Assembly: GCA_028707275.1 (NCBI GenBank)
Contig: JAQTUP010000005.1
Coordinates: 1-64,000, forward strand
Reading direction: 5' to 3'
Source of the DNA: Gallionella sp.
GTDB lineage: Bacteria; Pseudomonadota; Gammaproteobacteria; Burkholderiales; Gallionellaceae
Length of the DNA: 64,000 nucleotides
How positions within the stretch are numbered: the first letter of the stretch is position 1; each line of letters starts with the position of its first letter. The notes beneath the pieces are model-generated. The model was not told the DNA's origin and did not search any database. It saw only the letters and a program-made list of their open reading frames with translations. A program made the position numbers and the translations under genes. Below, piece after piece: positions 5,506 through 14,328 of this stretch.

Positions 5506-7716
5506 ATGAATAAAATCGTCAAATATGCCCTGTTGGGTACGGGCGCCGTGGCGGGGGTTGCCGTGGCAGGTGCGGCCTATCTGGCGGCGACTTTTGATCC
5601 GAATGATTATAAAGAACAGATCATTAAGGCTGTAAAAGACAATCGCCAGCGCACCTTGCATCTGGACGGCGACATCAAGTTGACATTTTTCCCCAGCATC
5701 GGGGCGAATCTGGGCAGTGTCACGCTGTCCGAATTCAAGAGTGATCAGAAATTTGCATCCATTGAAAAGGCGAGTGTGTCGTTGGCGCTGATGCCTCTGT
5801 TCAGTCGCCAGGTGGAGGTAAGCGAGGTGTTGCTGAGCGGACTGAGCGCAACCCTGATCAAGCACAAGGATGGCACCAGCAATATCGACGACCTGTTAGG
5901 CGGCGAGCAAAAGCCCAAGACTGAAAGCCAGCCGATCAAGTTCGACATCAAATCTGTCACCATCGAAAAAACCAATCTCGCCTACCTCGATGAAGGAACC
6001 GGCAATCAATATGCCATCAAGGACCTGAATCTTGTGACCGGGCGCATCGCCAACGGGGTGCCGGGCAAGATCAAACTGTCGGCAGGGTTGCAGGCGAATC
6101 AGCCTAAGCTCGATATCACCACGAAACTTGCGACCACGCTCACTTTTGACCTGGACCTGGGGCAGTATCAGCTGGCCGATATGGATTTGGAGGTCAACGG
6201 CACGGCACTCGACATCAGCAATCTCAAGCTCAAGGCGACGGGGGATGCGGGGGCGAATCTGTCTACGCAGGAATTTACCTCCAACAAATTCAAACTGAAT
6301 GCGTCGGGTCTGAAGGTCAAGGATAACTTCGATGTCAGTCTGGATGCTCCCTCGCTTAGCCTGACTCAGGATAAATTTTCAGGCGGAATGCTGGCGCTCA
6401 ATGCCAAACTCGACGGGGCGCTCGGCAATATCGTAGCCACCCTGTCCATGCCTGAAATCAGCGGCAATGCCAAATCCTTCAAGATCGGCGCGCTCACGCT
6501 CGATCTGGATGTAAAACAGGCAGAACAGGCTTTCAAGGTGAAGCTCACCTCGCCGCTGTCGGGTGATTTTGAAGCGCAACAATTTGATCTGAGCAATCTG
6601 ATTCTGGCGGTGAGCGCCACAGGCGACAAGCTGCCGAACAAGTCTGTCAGCAGCCAGATGAAAGGCCGCGTGAAGCTCGATGCTGCAAAGCAGATCGTCC
6701 AGGCGAATCTGGCGGGCGGTTTATTGCAAAGTCAGGTTAAGGCCAAAGTGGAGGTGAACGGCTTTGCCGATCCTGCGATTCACTTTGATGTGGACGTGGA
6801 TCAGTTTGACGCCGACCTGTATATGCCGAAGAAGGCGGAGGCAAAATCCGCCACGCCTGAACAGCCTCTGGATCTGTCCGCGTTGCGCGCACTCAATCTC
6901 GATGGCAGCTTGCGTATCGGGCAGCTTAAAGCCGCGAATGTCAAATCGACTGCGGTGCGTCTGGATTTGAAGGCGCATAAAGGCCAGCTCAGCGTGAATC
7001 CATTGTCGGCCAAACTCTATGACGGCAGTTTAAACGGCAGCCTGAGCGTCAACGCACAGGCGACTCCTGTTATCGCGGTCAATCAAAACTTGAGCGGCAT
7101 CAATGTCGCGGCGCTGACTCGCGATGCGGCAGAATTTGATATGCTCGAAGGGCACGGAAATGTGGGGGTGAATCTCACTATGCAGGGCAATACCGTCAGC
7201 GCGATGAAGAAGGCGATGAACGGCAACCTGTCGCTGAATCTGACTGACGGCGCGATCAAGGGGATCAATATTGCGAAAAAGCTGCGCGATGCGCAGGGGA
7301 TGTTGGGCAAGACGCAAACCCAGTCGGCCAACCAGAGCGAGAAGACTGATTTTAGCGAACTCAAGGCAAGCTTCAAGGTGAATAACGGCGTGGCGCACAA
7401 CGACGACCTGTCGATGAAATCGCCGCTGTTGCGCCTGAGTGGTGCGGGCGATATCGATATAGGCCGCGACAGCATGAATTATCTTGCCCGTGCCACGCTT
7501 GCCAAAACCCTGGAGGGGCAGGGAGGGCGCGATGACGTTGGCGGTATCACCGTGCCGGTACGCGCGTCAGGCCCGTTCAGCGATTTGAAATATACGCTGG
7601 ATTTCGGCGCGATGGTCGAAGGGGTTGCGAAGCAGAAAATCGAAGCCAAGAAAGAAGAAGTCAAAGCCCGCGTGCAGGATCAGCTTCAGAACAGTCTGAA
7701 GGGGTTGTTCAGGTAA
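5506..7716 (+). CDS. asmA: AsmA family envelope protein
   Basis: This is a 736-residue AsmA-like protein. An N-terminal hydrophobic anchor (about residues 6-28, Ala/Gly-rich) is followed by FDPNDYKEQIIKAV, the signature start of AsmA proteins. Next come a long region of alternating strands and, at about 480-680, the conserved AsmA C-terminal region (MLEGHGNVGVNLTMQG). The last ~35 residues are a charged helix. The family forms long beta-grooves linking inner and outer membrane and is implicated in lipid traffic and outer-membrane assembly. The stop codon is directly followed by the mutY ATG, so the two are co-transcribed, an arrangement common in betaproteobacteria. Its proximity to tamAB, a related AsmA-like system, is notable. 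Confidence 0.9.
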   Translation: MNKIVKYALLGTGAVAGVAVAGAAYLAATFDPNDYKEQIIKAVKDNRQRTLHLDGDIKLTFFPSIGANLGSVTLSEFKSDQKFASIEKASVSLALMPLFSRQVEVSEVLLSGLSATLIKHKDGTSNIDDLLGGEQKPKTESQPIKFDIKSVTIEKTNLAYLDEGTGNQYAIKDLNLVTGRIANGVPGKIKLSAGLQANQPKLDITTKLATTLTFDLDLGQYQLADMDLEVNGTALDISNLKLKATGDAGANLSTQEFTSNKFKLNASGLKVKDNFDVSLDAPSLSLTQDKFSGGMLALNAKLDGALGNIVATLSMPEISGNAKSFKIGALTLDLDVKQAEQAFKVKLTSPLSGDFEAQQFDLSNLILAVSATGDKLPNKSVSSQMKGRVKLDAAKQIVQANLAGGLLQSQVKAKVEVNGFADPAIHFDVDVDQFDADLYMPKKAEAKSATPEQPLDLSALRALNLDGSLRIGQLKAANVKSTAVRLDLKAHKGQLSVNPLSAKLYDGSLNGSLSVNAQATPVIAVNQNLSGINVAALTRDAAEFDMLEGHGNVGVNLTMQGNTVSAMKKAMNGNLSLNLTDGAIKGINIAKKLRDAQGMLGKTQTQSANQSEKTDFSELKASFKVNNGVAHNDDLSMKSPLLRLSGAGDIDIGRDSMNYLARATLAKTLEGQGGRDDVGGITVPVRASGPFSDLKYTLDFGAMVEGVAKQKIEAKKEEVKARVQDQLQNSLKGLFR

Positions 7717-8772
7717 ATGCCGACCAGGGTTGTTTTTTCATCAGCGCTCATCGCCTGGCAGCGGGTGTCCGGTCGTCACGGCTTGCCCTGGCAGGGCGGT
7801 GATGCCTACCGGGTGTGGCTGTCCGAGATCATGCTGCAACAGACGCAGGTGGTCACGGTCATCCCCTATTTTCAGCGCTTCATCGCGTCTTATCCGACCG
7901 TCGCGGCCTTGGCATGCGCCAGCGAAGAAGAGGTGCTGGAACACTGGAGCGGGCTGGGCTATTACGCGCGCGGACGCAATTTGCACCGTGCCGCGCAGAT
8001 GATTGCCGCGCGGCACGAGGGCGAGTTTCCCCGCAGGCATGAGCTGATGCTGCAATTGCCCGGTATCGGGCGCTCGACTGCGGCCGCCATCTGCGCGCTG
8101 GCCTTCGGCGAAAGCCGGGCGATCCTTGACGGCAACGTCAAACGCGTGTTGGCGCGCTATTGCGGAATCGGCGGGTCTCCTGCCTTAAAGCCGGTCGAGG
8201 CGTTGCTGTGGCAGCAGGCCGAACGGCTGTTGCCGACAGAGGAGGTCGGTCGCTATACGCAAGCCTTAATGGATATGGGCGCCACGCTTTGTACCAGAAG
8301 CCGTCCTCGCTGCGATGCGTGTCCCGTGCAAGGCCACTGCGCCGCTTATCTGACAGGACGGGTGGCGGAGTTGCCCACGCCACGGCAAAAAAAGGTGGCG
8401 CCCGAGCGATGCGCCACTTTTTTGCTGGTGATGACGGGTAGCGAGATTCTGCTGGAGAAGCGCGCCTCTGCCGGTCTGTGGGGCGGGCTTTGGTGTCTGC
8501 CCCAATTTGACGATGAAGCCTGCGCGCGGCTCTGGTGTGCAGAGCAGGGGATGGAAGCCGATATCCTTGATTCGCGCGAGGGCGGCGCGCTCCGCCCTTT
8601 TACCCATACCTTCACTCATTACAAGCTGCATATCACGCCGCTGCTGCTGCGCCTGTCGCAAAAACCGTCCCTCCCGGCGGTGTGGATGGATGTGAATGCG
8701 GCCTTGTCTGCCGCGATTCCGACACCGGTGAGGCAATTGCTGGAAAAAATAGCGTCACCGGAAACGGTTTGA
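7717..8772 (+). CDS. mutY: Adenine DNA glycosylase MutY
   Basis: This is a 351-residue A/G-specific adenine glycosylase that removes A opposite 8-oxoguanine. All key parts are visible: catalytic Glu37 in WLSEIMLQQTQ, the helix-hairpin-helix LPGIGRSTA (113-121) with Asp137 in AILDGNVKRV, and the [4Fe-4S] ligands C191-x6-C198-x2-C201-x5-C207. The C-terminal NUDIX-like domain that recognises 8-oxoG starts near residue 225 (ATFLLVMTG...) and runs to the end. The ATG follows the asmA TAA without a gap, implying translational coupling. Length is normal for the family. Confidence 0.95.
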   Translation: MPTRVVFSSALIAWQRVSGRHGLPWQGGDAYRVWLSEIMLQQTQVVTVIPYFQRFIASYPTVAALACASEEEVLEHWSGLGYYARGRNLHRAAQMIAARHEGEFPRRHELMLQLPGIGRSTAAAICALAFGESRAILDGNVKRVLARYCGIGGSPALKPVEALLWQQAERLLPTEEVGRYTQALMDMGATLCTRSRPRCDACPVQGHCAAYLTGRVAELPTPRQKKVAPERCATFLLVMTGSEILLEKRASAGLWGGLWCLPQFDDEACARLWCAEQGMEADILDSREGGALRPFTHTFTHYKLHITPLLLRLSQKPSLPAVWMDVNAALSAAIPTPVRQLLEKIASPETV

Positions 8773-8804
8773 GAATTTTGCGGGAGCGTGACAAGTTAAA
8801 TAAC

Positions 8805-10523
8805 ATGGACAACCTCGCTAATTTCAAATTCGCAGTCTGTTTGCTCGCCTTACTCGCGGGCGGCACGGCTGCGGCACAGGAGTCCGCATCCATGACCCTG
8901 TCGGCGCCGGATGACGTAAAAAACCTGATCCGGACGCATTTCGATCTGCCCGATACGGCATTGCAGGACGATACGGCACGCGCCACCTTCTTGCGGCGCG
9001 CCCGGCGGGAAATCGCAGAATTGCTCGCCACGGAGGGTTATTTTTCGCCGACCGTGACGCTGCATGCCGCTAAACTGGAAGTCGTGCCGGGTGTACAAAC
9101 GCGTGTGTCGAGTCTGAATATTGAATTTACAGGCGAACTGGCCACCGATAATCCGGAGCATCGCGCCCGTATCAATCGCTTGCGCGCCGCATGGAGCCTG
9201 GCGGTGGGCGCGCCATTTCGCTCGCAGGACTGGGAGGAGGCCAAGGCCTCACTGTTGGGCGCGATTGTGCGAGAAGACTATGCGGCGGCACAAATCTCGC
9301 TGAGCCAGGCTGACGTGGATCCGGCGGCGGCTGGTGCGCAGTTGACGGTAGTTATCGATACCGGGCCTGCATTTCGCTTCGGCGAACTGTCGGTGAGCGG
9401 CCTGGAACGCTACGACCGGGCGCTGGTCGCCCGTCAGGCGCCCTTTCGCACAGGGGATCCATATCGCCGGGATTTGCTGCTTGCCTTTCAGGCGCGTTTG
9501 CAGAGCATGCCCCAGTTTGCCTCCGCAAACGTCAACATCGACCCTGATGTGTCAGCCCACGGTGCGGCTCCCGTGCAGGTTGTCCTGAACGAAGCGCATT
9601 CGAGGCGACTGGCCGTGGGGATGGGGGCGAGCACCAACAACGGTGTGCGCGGGGAAATTAACTATCTGGACCACAACTTTCTTGATAAGGCATGGAATCT
9701 GAACAGTGCTCTGCGCCTCGAACAAAACCGTCAGACCCTGTCTGCGGGAATCGACACTTTGCCGGACGATGATGGGTATCTGATGTCCTGGGGAGTGGCC
9801 AGCGAAGCGACCCTGATCAGGGGGCTGAAAACCGCGCGCAATAAGCTGGGCGTAACCCGCAGCCGCACACGCGGACAGATCGAAACCCGGCTGGGTCTCA
9901 ACTGGCAGAAGGAGGGGAAAAAACCGGCAGGCGGTGTTCAGGAAACCACTCAGGCACTGGTGCTGGACTGGCAGTGGCATAGGCGCGCGGTCGATGACCT
10001 GCTGTATCCGCGCAATGGTTCTGTGACCGAAGTGCGGGTCGGGGGCGCGATTCAACAATTGATGTCTGACCGGAACTTTTTGAGAAGCTACGCGCGCGAG
10101 CAGATCTGGTGGCCGGTGGGTGAGCGCGATGTCATCTCCTTGCGCGGCGAGGTGGGGGTCACGGCCGCGCGCGCGCGGGCGGGCATACCCCAGGAATACC
10201 TGTTTCGCGCAGGCGGCTCACAGTCCGTGCGCGGCTATGCCTATCAGAGTCTGGGCGCGCGCGAGGGGGCAGCGGTTGTGGGCGGTCGCGCGCTGGCAAC
10301 GGCGAGCCTCGAATATACTCACTGGATGAGCCGGGACTGGGGGGCTGCCGTGTTCACCGATGCCGGCGGCGTGGCCGATGTGTTGCATCAGATGCGCATC
10401 TCGACAGCTTATGGCGGCGGGGTACGCTGGCGCAGCCCGGCAGGCCCTCTGGCGCTGGATCTGGCCTGGGGTCAGGCATCCAAAACCTGGCAGATGCACT
10501 TTGCCCTCGCGGTGGCGTTCTGA
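8805..10523 (+). CDS. tamA: TamA-like outer-membrane assembly factor (Omp85 family)
   Basis: The protein has 572 residues from the ATG at 8805. I prefer this start because it exposes a clear signal peptide (FKFAVCLLALLAGGTAAA, cleavage before QES); the open frame to 8682 overlaps the mutY end and has no signal. POTRA-like repeats occupy about residues 30-245. The rest is a 16-strand Omp85 barrel ending in ALAVAF with a terminal Phe, as expected for Bam recognition; the RGY motif (SVRGYAYQSLG) is present. TamA works with TamB to insert or transport material to the outer membrane. Its TGA overlaps the tamB ATG by one base. Confidence 0.9.
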   Translation: MDNLANFKFAVCLLALLAGGTAAAQESASMTLSAPDDVKNLIRTHFDLPDTALQDDTARATFLRRARREIAELLATEGYFSPTVTLHAAKLEVVPGVQTRVSSLNIEFTGELATDNPEHRARINRLRAAWSLAVGAPFRSQDWEEAKASLLGAIVREDYAAAQISLSQADVDPAAAGAQLTVVIDTGPAFRFGELSVSGLERYDRALVARQAPFRTGDPYRRDLLLAFQARLQSMPQFASANVNIDPDVSAHGAAPVQVVLNEAHSRRLAVGMGASTNNGVRGEINYLDHNFLDKAWNLNSALRLEQNRQTLSAGIDTLPDDDGYLMSWGVASEATLIRGLKTARNKLGVTRSRTRGQIETRLGLNWQKEGKKPAGGVQETTQALVLDWQWHRRAVDDLLYPRNGSVTEVRVGGAIQQLMSDRNFLRSYAREQIWWPVGERDVISLRGEVGVTAARARAGIPQEYLFRAGGSQSVRGYAYQSLGAREGAAVVGGRALATASLEYTHWMSRDWGAAVFTDAGGVADVLHQMRISTAYGGGVRWRSPAGPLALDLAWGQASKTWQMHFALAVAF

Positions 10524-13500
10524 TGGCGACGCTCAGCCGGTTCAAGCGCTGGCTGCTGCTCGCCGTCGTTCTTGCGCTGTCGTCCTTCGGGCTCTGGCTG
10601 ACGGCGAGCACCGCCGGGCTTAAACTGATGGCGGCAACGGTGACTCACCTGAGTCGCGGCAGCGTGACTTTTACCGGTGTGAGCGGATCTTTGCGGGGAG
10701 TCATGGGCGCAGAGCTGCTGGTGGTGGATATCCCCGATCTGCGCATCACCGTGCGGGATCTGCGACTGGACTGGGATTCGCTGTCTGCAGGCCGACTGGT
10801 GATCACGAGTCTGTCGGCACGCGAGGTCGATGTATTGTCCCAGCCATCCCCTTTTCCTGCCAGTTTGCGGCTGCCGATGGCGTTGTCGGTCAAAAAGCTG
10901 ACTATGGGCACGTTGCGGGTGTACAGCAAGCCTGACAGCGCTGCGGATTTTTCGGCGGTTAATTTGGCTGCGAGGCTGGAGAGCGATGGCACTTTGCATC
11001 GTCTGGAAGAAATGCAGGCTCGCCTGTCCTGGGGGAGGCTCACCGCATCAGGTCAGATGAATGGCGCGCGCCCGTTTGCCTTGCAGGCGAAGGCCGGGCT
11101 TGCGGGGCTTTCCGGTTTTACCGGCATCAACGAGGCGCATATTGCGGCTTCGATCAGCGGCGATCTGATGGCGCTGGAGATTCGCCTCAAGGGGAGCGGC
11201 GACAAGCTCGCGGGCAGCGGCCAAATACGGCTGGCGCCCTATGCGCCATTCCCGCTGACATCCATGCATTTGCAACTGAGTGGCCTCGATCCGGCAGCCT
11301 TTACACCCGATGCGCCGCATGCTGATCTTGCCTTGCTGGCCGATTTGCGCGGCCATAGCGATGGCCGAATTGAAGGGGAGGTGGCGGCTAAAAATTTATC
11401 CCCTGCGCCCTTAGATCACGGCGGCTTGCCGCTGGTCGACGCACATACTCACGTCACCTTAGCCCGTGATTCGCTGGAGCTCGATGAGCTGCGGCTGACC
11501 CTGGGGCGGGATGCGTCCATCTCCGGCGGGCTCAGCTGGCATCGTCAATCGGCGACAGGGAAAGCCGATTTGCTCATCAGTCAGCTTGATCCGGCATTGC
11601 TGGACACAAGGCTGCGCGCGGCAAAACTGGGCGGCAGTGCGCAGCTTGGCGGTGACAGTCAGTCCCAGCTGGCTGTACTCGCCCTGAGCGATGGAACGCG
11701 GCAACTGGCAGCGCGTCTGACCAGAACAGGTAAGGTTCTGACGCTGGAACAACTGAGTGTGACAAGTAACCATGCCTCGCTCACAGGAGAGGGGCGTCTG
11801 GTGTCAGATGGCCTCAGACCCTGGCGCTTCAGCGGTCAGCTCCAACGCTTTGACCTGGCCGATTTTATGAGTGCACCGCACTCGGATCTCAATGCCACGC
11901 TTGATCTGTCAGGATTTTTGCAGCCCTCGGCCAGCGGTACGGTGAACTTCGATTTAAAAGCCAGTCGACTGGCCGATCAGCCAGTGAGCGGCTCTGGCAA
12001 GATCGGATTTTCCGGATCCAGAGTGCTGAACAGTCAGGCCGAATTGCGCCTGGGGGATAATCGCCTGAGTGTCAGCGGAGGAATGGGTCTTGCGACAGAC
12101 CGGTTGCAACTGGATCTGGCCGCACCAAAGCTTGCGCAATTGGGCCACGGATATGGCGGCGCGCTCACGGCTCACGCCACGCTGGCAGGGAGTCTGGCGC
12201 GCCCGGAAGTGAGTTTTGAATCTGAGGGGCAGGCACTTGTCTGGCCGGGCGAACATCGCCTCGATAGTCTGAAGGCCTCAGCCGGACTGCACGCAGACGC
12301 CCTGTCCATAGACGTTAAGGCGGCCGACTATCGAGTGCAGGGCGAGAGTAAAATTCAGGGCATGCAGCTGGAGGTGCGCGGCAGTCGGGATCAACACGAG
12401 CTGACGGCACGGGTGCAGCTGGACGACGAGAGCGATCTTGCGCTGCAGGCGCGCGGCGGACTCCCTGATTCGATCCCTGACTGGACGTCTGTTCAGTGGC
12501 GGGGGGAAATAAGTTCGTTTTTTGGCACGGGCGCGCTGCCCTTTAGCTTGCAGTCAGCCTCGCATCTGGCGATCAGCCCGCAGCAAATCTTACTCGATGC
12601 TGCAAATTTTTCGGTGGCAGGCGGCCATGTTCGCATCAACAGTCTGGCCTGGACCCCGCAGCGCTGGCATAGTCAGGGTAGTTTTACCGGCATCGGTCTG
12701 AGAGCCGGCGCGGGCTTGCGGCCTGATTTGAGGGATGACAGGCAAGCCTTGCGCCTCGGGGGCGACTGGGATATTGCCTCATTGAATGACGCCCGTGTCA
12801 AAGTCGTGCGGGAGAGTGGCGACTGGGTGTTTTCGGGCGATGAACCCGTTGCAATGGGTTTGCATACCCTCGAATTGACGGCACATGTGACACACGGGCA
12901 GTTAGCGGCGACGCTCGCCGCGCAAGGGTCTCGTCTTGGCGTATGGCGCGGCAGTATCTCCCTGCCGGTGCTGCAATCGGGAGCGTTTTTAAGCGTGGCG
13001 GATCATGCGCCGCTCAAAGGTTTGCTGCGCGTCGATATTCCCGATCTGGCGTGGCTGGGGCCTGCCATCAGCGATAACTTCAAGAGCGCTGGCCGACTGT
13101 CGCTTGAGGCCGAGGTGAACGGCACGGTCAGCGATCCCGGTTTGCGCGGTCATGTCAGCGGGGATGCACTGGCGCTGGCCTTCCTCGATCAGGGGGTGCG
13201 GCTACAGGCCGGACATCTGGCGGCGCGCTTCGACGGGTTATCGCTGTACATCGACACGCTGAGCTTTATGGCGCCACACGATCCCAAACCCAAAGATTCC
13301 CTGCTGAGCGCAGTTGCGTTGTCGCAGGAGGCAGGCAGGTTGGACATTTCCGGTGCCATCGACCTGGCGGCTCGCAATGGCGATCTGGATATTGTCGCCC
13401 GTCAGCTGCCACTGGCGCAGCGCAGCGACCGCTGGATCATCGCCTCCGGCACTGGGCATGCCAGCCTTAACAAAAAGGTGCTCAAATTGGCGGGTACCAT

Positions 13501-14326
13501 TACGGCTGATGCCGGTTTGATCCGTCAGGCGGCGACGAATCGCCCGCAATTGTCCGATGATGTCGTCATCACAGGTCGGGTGGCGACGGTGCGCAAGGGG
13601 CCGCAAATTGACGCGACCCTTAACCTGGGAGAGCATTTTTATCTGCGGGCATCGGGGCTGGAAGCGCGTCTGGCAGGAGAGCTGAGCGTGCGGGATGTGC
13701 AGGGTTTGCGGGTCACCGGCAGCATCGCCGCGCGGGAGGCCAGTTTTGAGGCGTATGGTCAGCAGTTGTCGGTCGAGCGGGGGATCGTGAATTTTCAGGG
13801 CGCACTGTCCGACCCGGGATTAAACATACTGGCCGTGCGTCGCGGCCTGAGCGTGGAGGCGGGCGTGGCGGTCACGGGCACGGCGCTCCACCCGGTCGTA
13901 AAACTGGTGTCCACTCCTGCCGTGCCTGACGTGGAAAAACTCTCCTGGATCGTCCTGGGGCGTGCACCTGCCGCCACGGGCACCGATTCGTCCCTGTTGC
14001 TCGCCGCCGCCGGCAGTATTCTGGGCGGGGGCACTGGTGGCATCACGGGGCAGTTAAAGCAATCGCTGGGGGTCGACGAGTTATCCTTGCGGCAGGGCGA
14101 GAATGCCGGTTCATCGAACGGTGTCGCCGATAATCCGCTGAGCAGCCAGATCGTCACGGTCGGCAAACGGCTGTCTTCGCGCGCTTTTTTAAGTTACGCG
14201 CAAGGGGTGACCGCCGCCGCAGGTGTGGCCAAACTGACCTATACCGTGACTCCCCGGGTAAATGTCGTCACCCAGGCGGGAGCCGATAATGCCATCGATG
14301 TTTTTTACACCTTCAGCTTCAAATAG
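10523..14326 (+). CDS. tamB: TamB, translocation and assembly module inner-membrane component
   Basis: This is a very large AsmA-like protein (1267 residues) with a single N-terminal membrane anchor (about 9-28). A long beta-helical periplasmic body follows, and the conserved TamB/DUF490 C-terminal domain covers roughly residues 950-1267, including LSWIVLGRAP and the closing YTVTPRVNV...FYTFSFK. The terminal Phe-x-Phe-Lys resembles a barrel-like end that docks on TamA. TamB spans the periplasm as a hydrophobic groove, with phospholipid transport to the outer membrane as the likely task. It overlaps tamA by one base and ends only 2 bp from the convergent antiporter gene. Confidence 0.92.
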   Translation: MATLSRFKRWLLLAVVLALSSFGLWLTASTAGLKLMAATVTHLSRGSVTFTGVSGSLRGVMGAELLVVDIPDLRITVRDLRLDWDSLSAGRLVITSLSAREVDVLSQPSPFPASLRLPMALSVKKLTMGTLRVYSKPDSAADFSAVNLAARLESDGTLHRLEEMQARLSWGRLTASGQMNGARPFALQAKAGLAGLSGFTGINEAHIAASISGDLMALEIRLKGSGDKLAGSGQIRLAPYAPFPLTSMHLQLSGLDPAAFTPDAPHADLALLADLRGHSDGRIEGEVAAKNLSPAPLDHGGLPLVDAHTHVTLARDSLELDELRLTLGRDASISGGLSWHRQSATGKADLLISQLDPALLDTRLRAAKLGGSAQLGGDSQSQLAVLALSDGTRQLAARLTRTGKVLTLEQLSVTSNHASLTGEGRLVSDGLRPWRFSGQLQRFDLADFMSAPHSDLNATLDLSGFLQPSASGTVNFDLKASRLADQPVSGSGKIGFSGSRVLNSQAELRLGDNRLSVSGGMGLATDRLQLDLAAPKLAQLGHGYGGALTAHATLAGSLARPEVSFESEGQALVWPGEHRLDSLKASAGLHADALSIDVKAADYRVQGESKIQGMQLEVRGSRDQHELTARVQLDDESDLALQARGGLPDSIPDWTSVQWRGEISSFFGTGALPFSLQSASHLAISPQQILLDAANFSVAGGHVRINSLAWTPQRWHSQGSFTGIGLRAGAGLRPDLRDDRQALRLGGDWDIASLNDARVKVVRESGDWVFSGDEPVAMGLHTLELTAHVTHGQLAATLAAQGSRLGVWRGSISLPVLQSGAFLSVADHAPLKGLLRVDIPDLAWLGPAISDNFKSAGRLSLEAEVNGTVSDPGLRGHVSGDALALAFLDQGVRLQAGHLAARFDGLSLYIDTLSFMAPHDPKPKDSLLSAVALSQEAGRLDISGAIDLAARNGDLDIVARQLPLAQRSDRWIIASGTGHASLNKKVLKLAGTITADAGLIRQAATNRPQLSDDVVITGRVATVRKGPQIDATLNLGEHFYLRASGLEARLAGELSVRDVQGLRVTGSIAAREASFEAYGQQLSVERGIVNFQGALSDPGLNILAVRRGLSVEAGVAVTGTALHPVVKLVSTPAVPDVEKLSWIVLGRAPAATGTDSSLLLAAAGSILGGGTGGITGQLKQSLGVDELSLRQGENAGSSNGVADNPLSSQIVTVGKRLSSRAFLSYAQGVTAAAGVAKLTYTVTPRVNVVTQAGADNAIDVFYTFSFK

Positions 14327-14328
14327 GT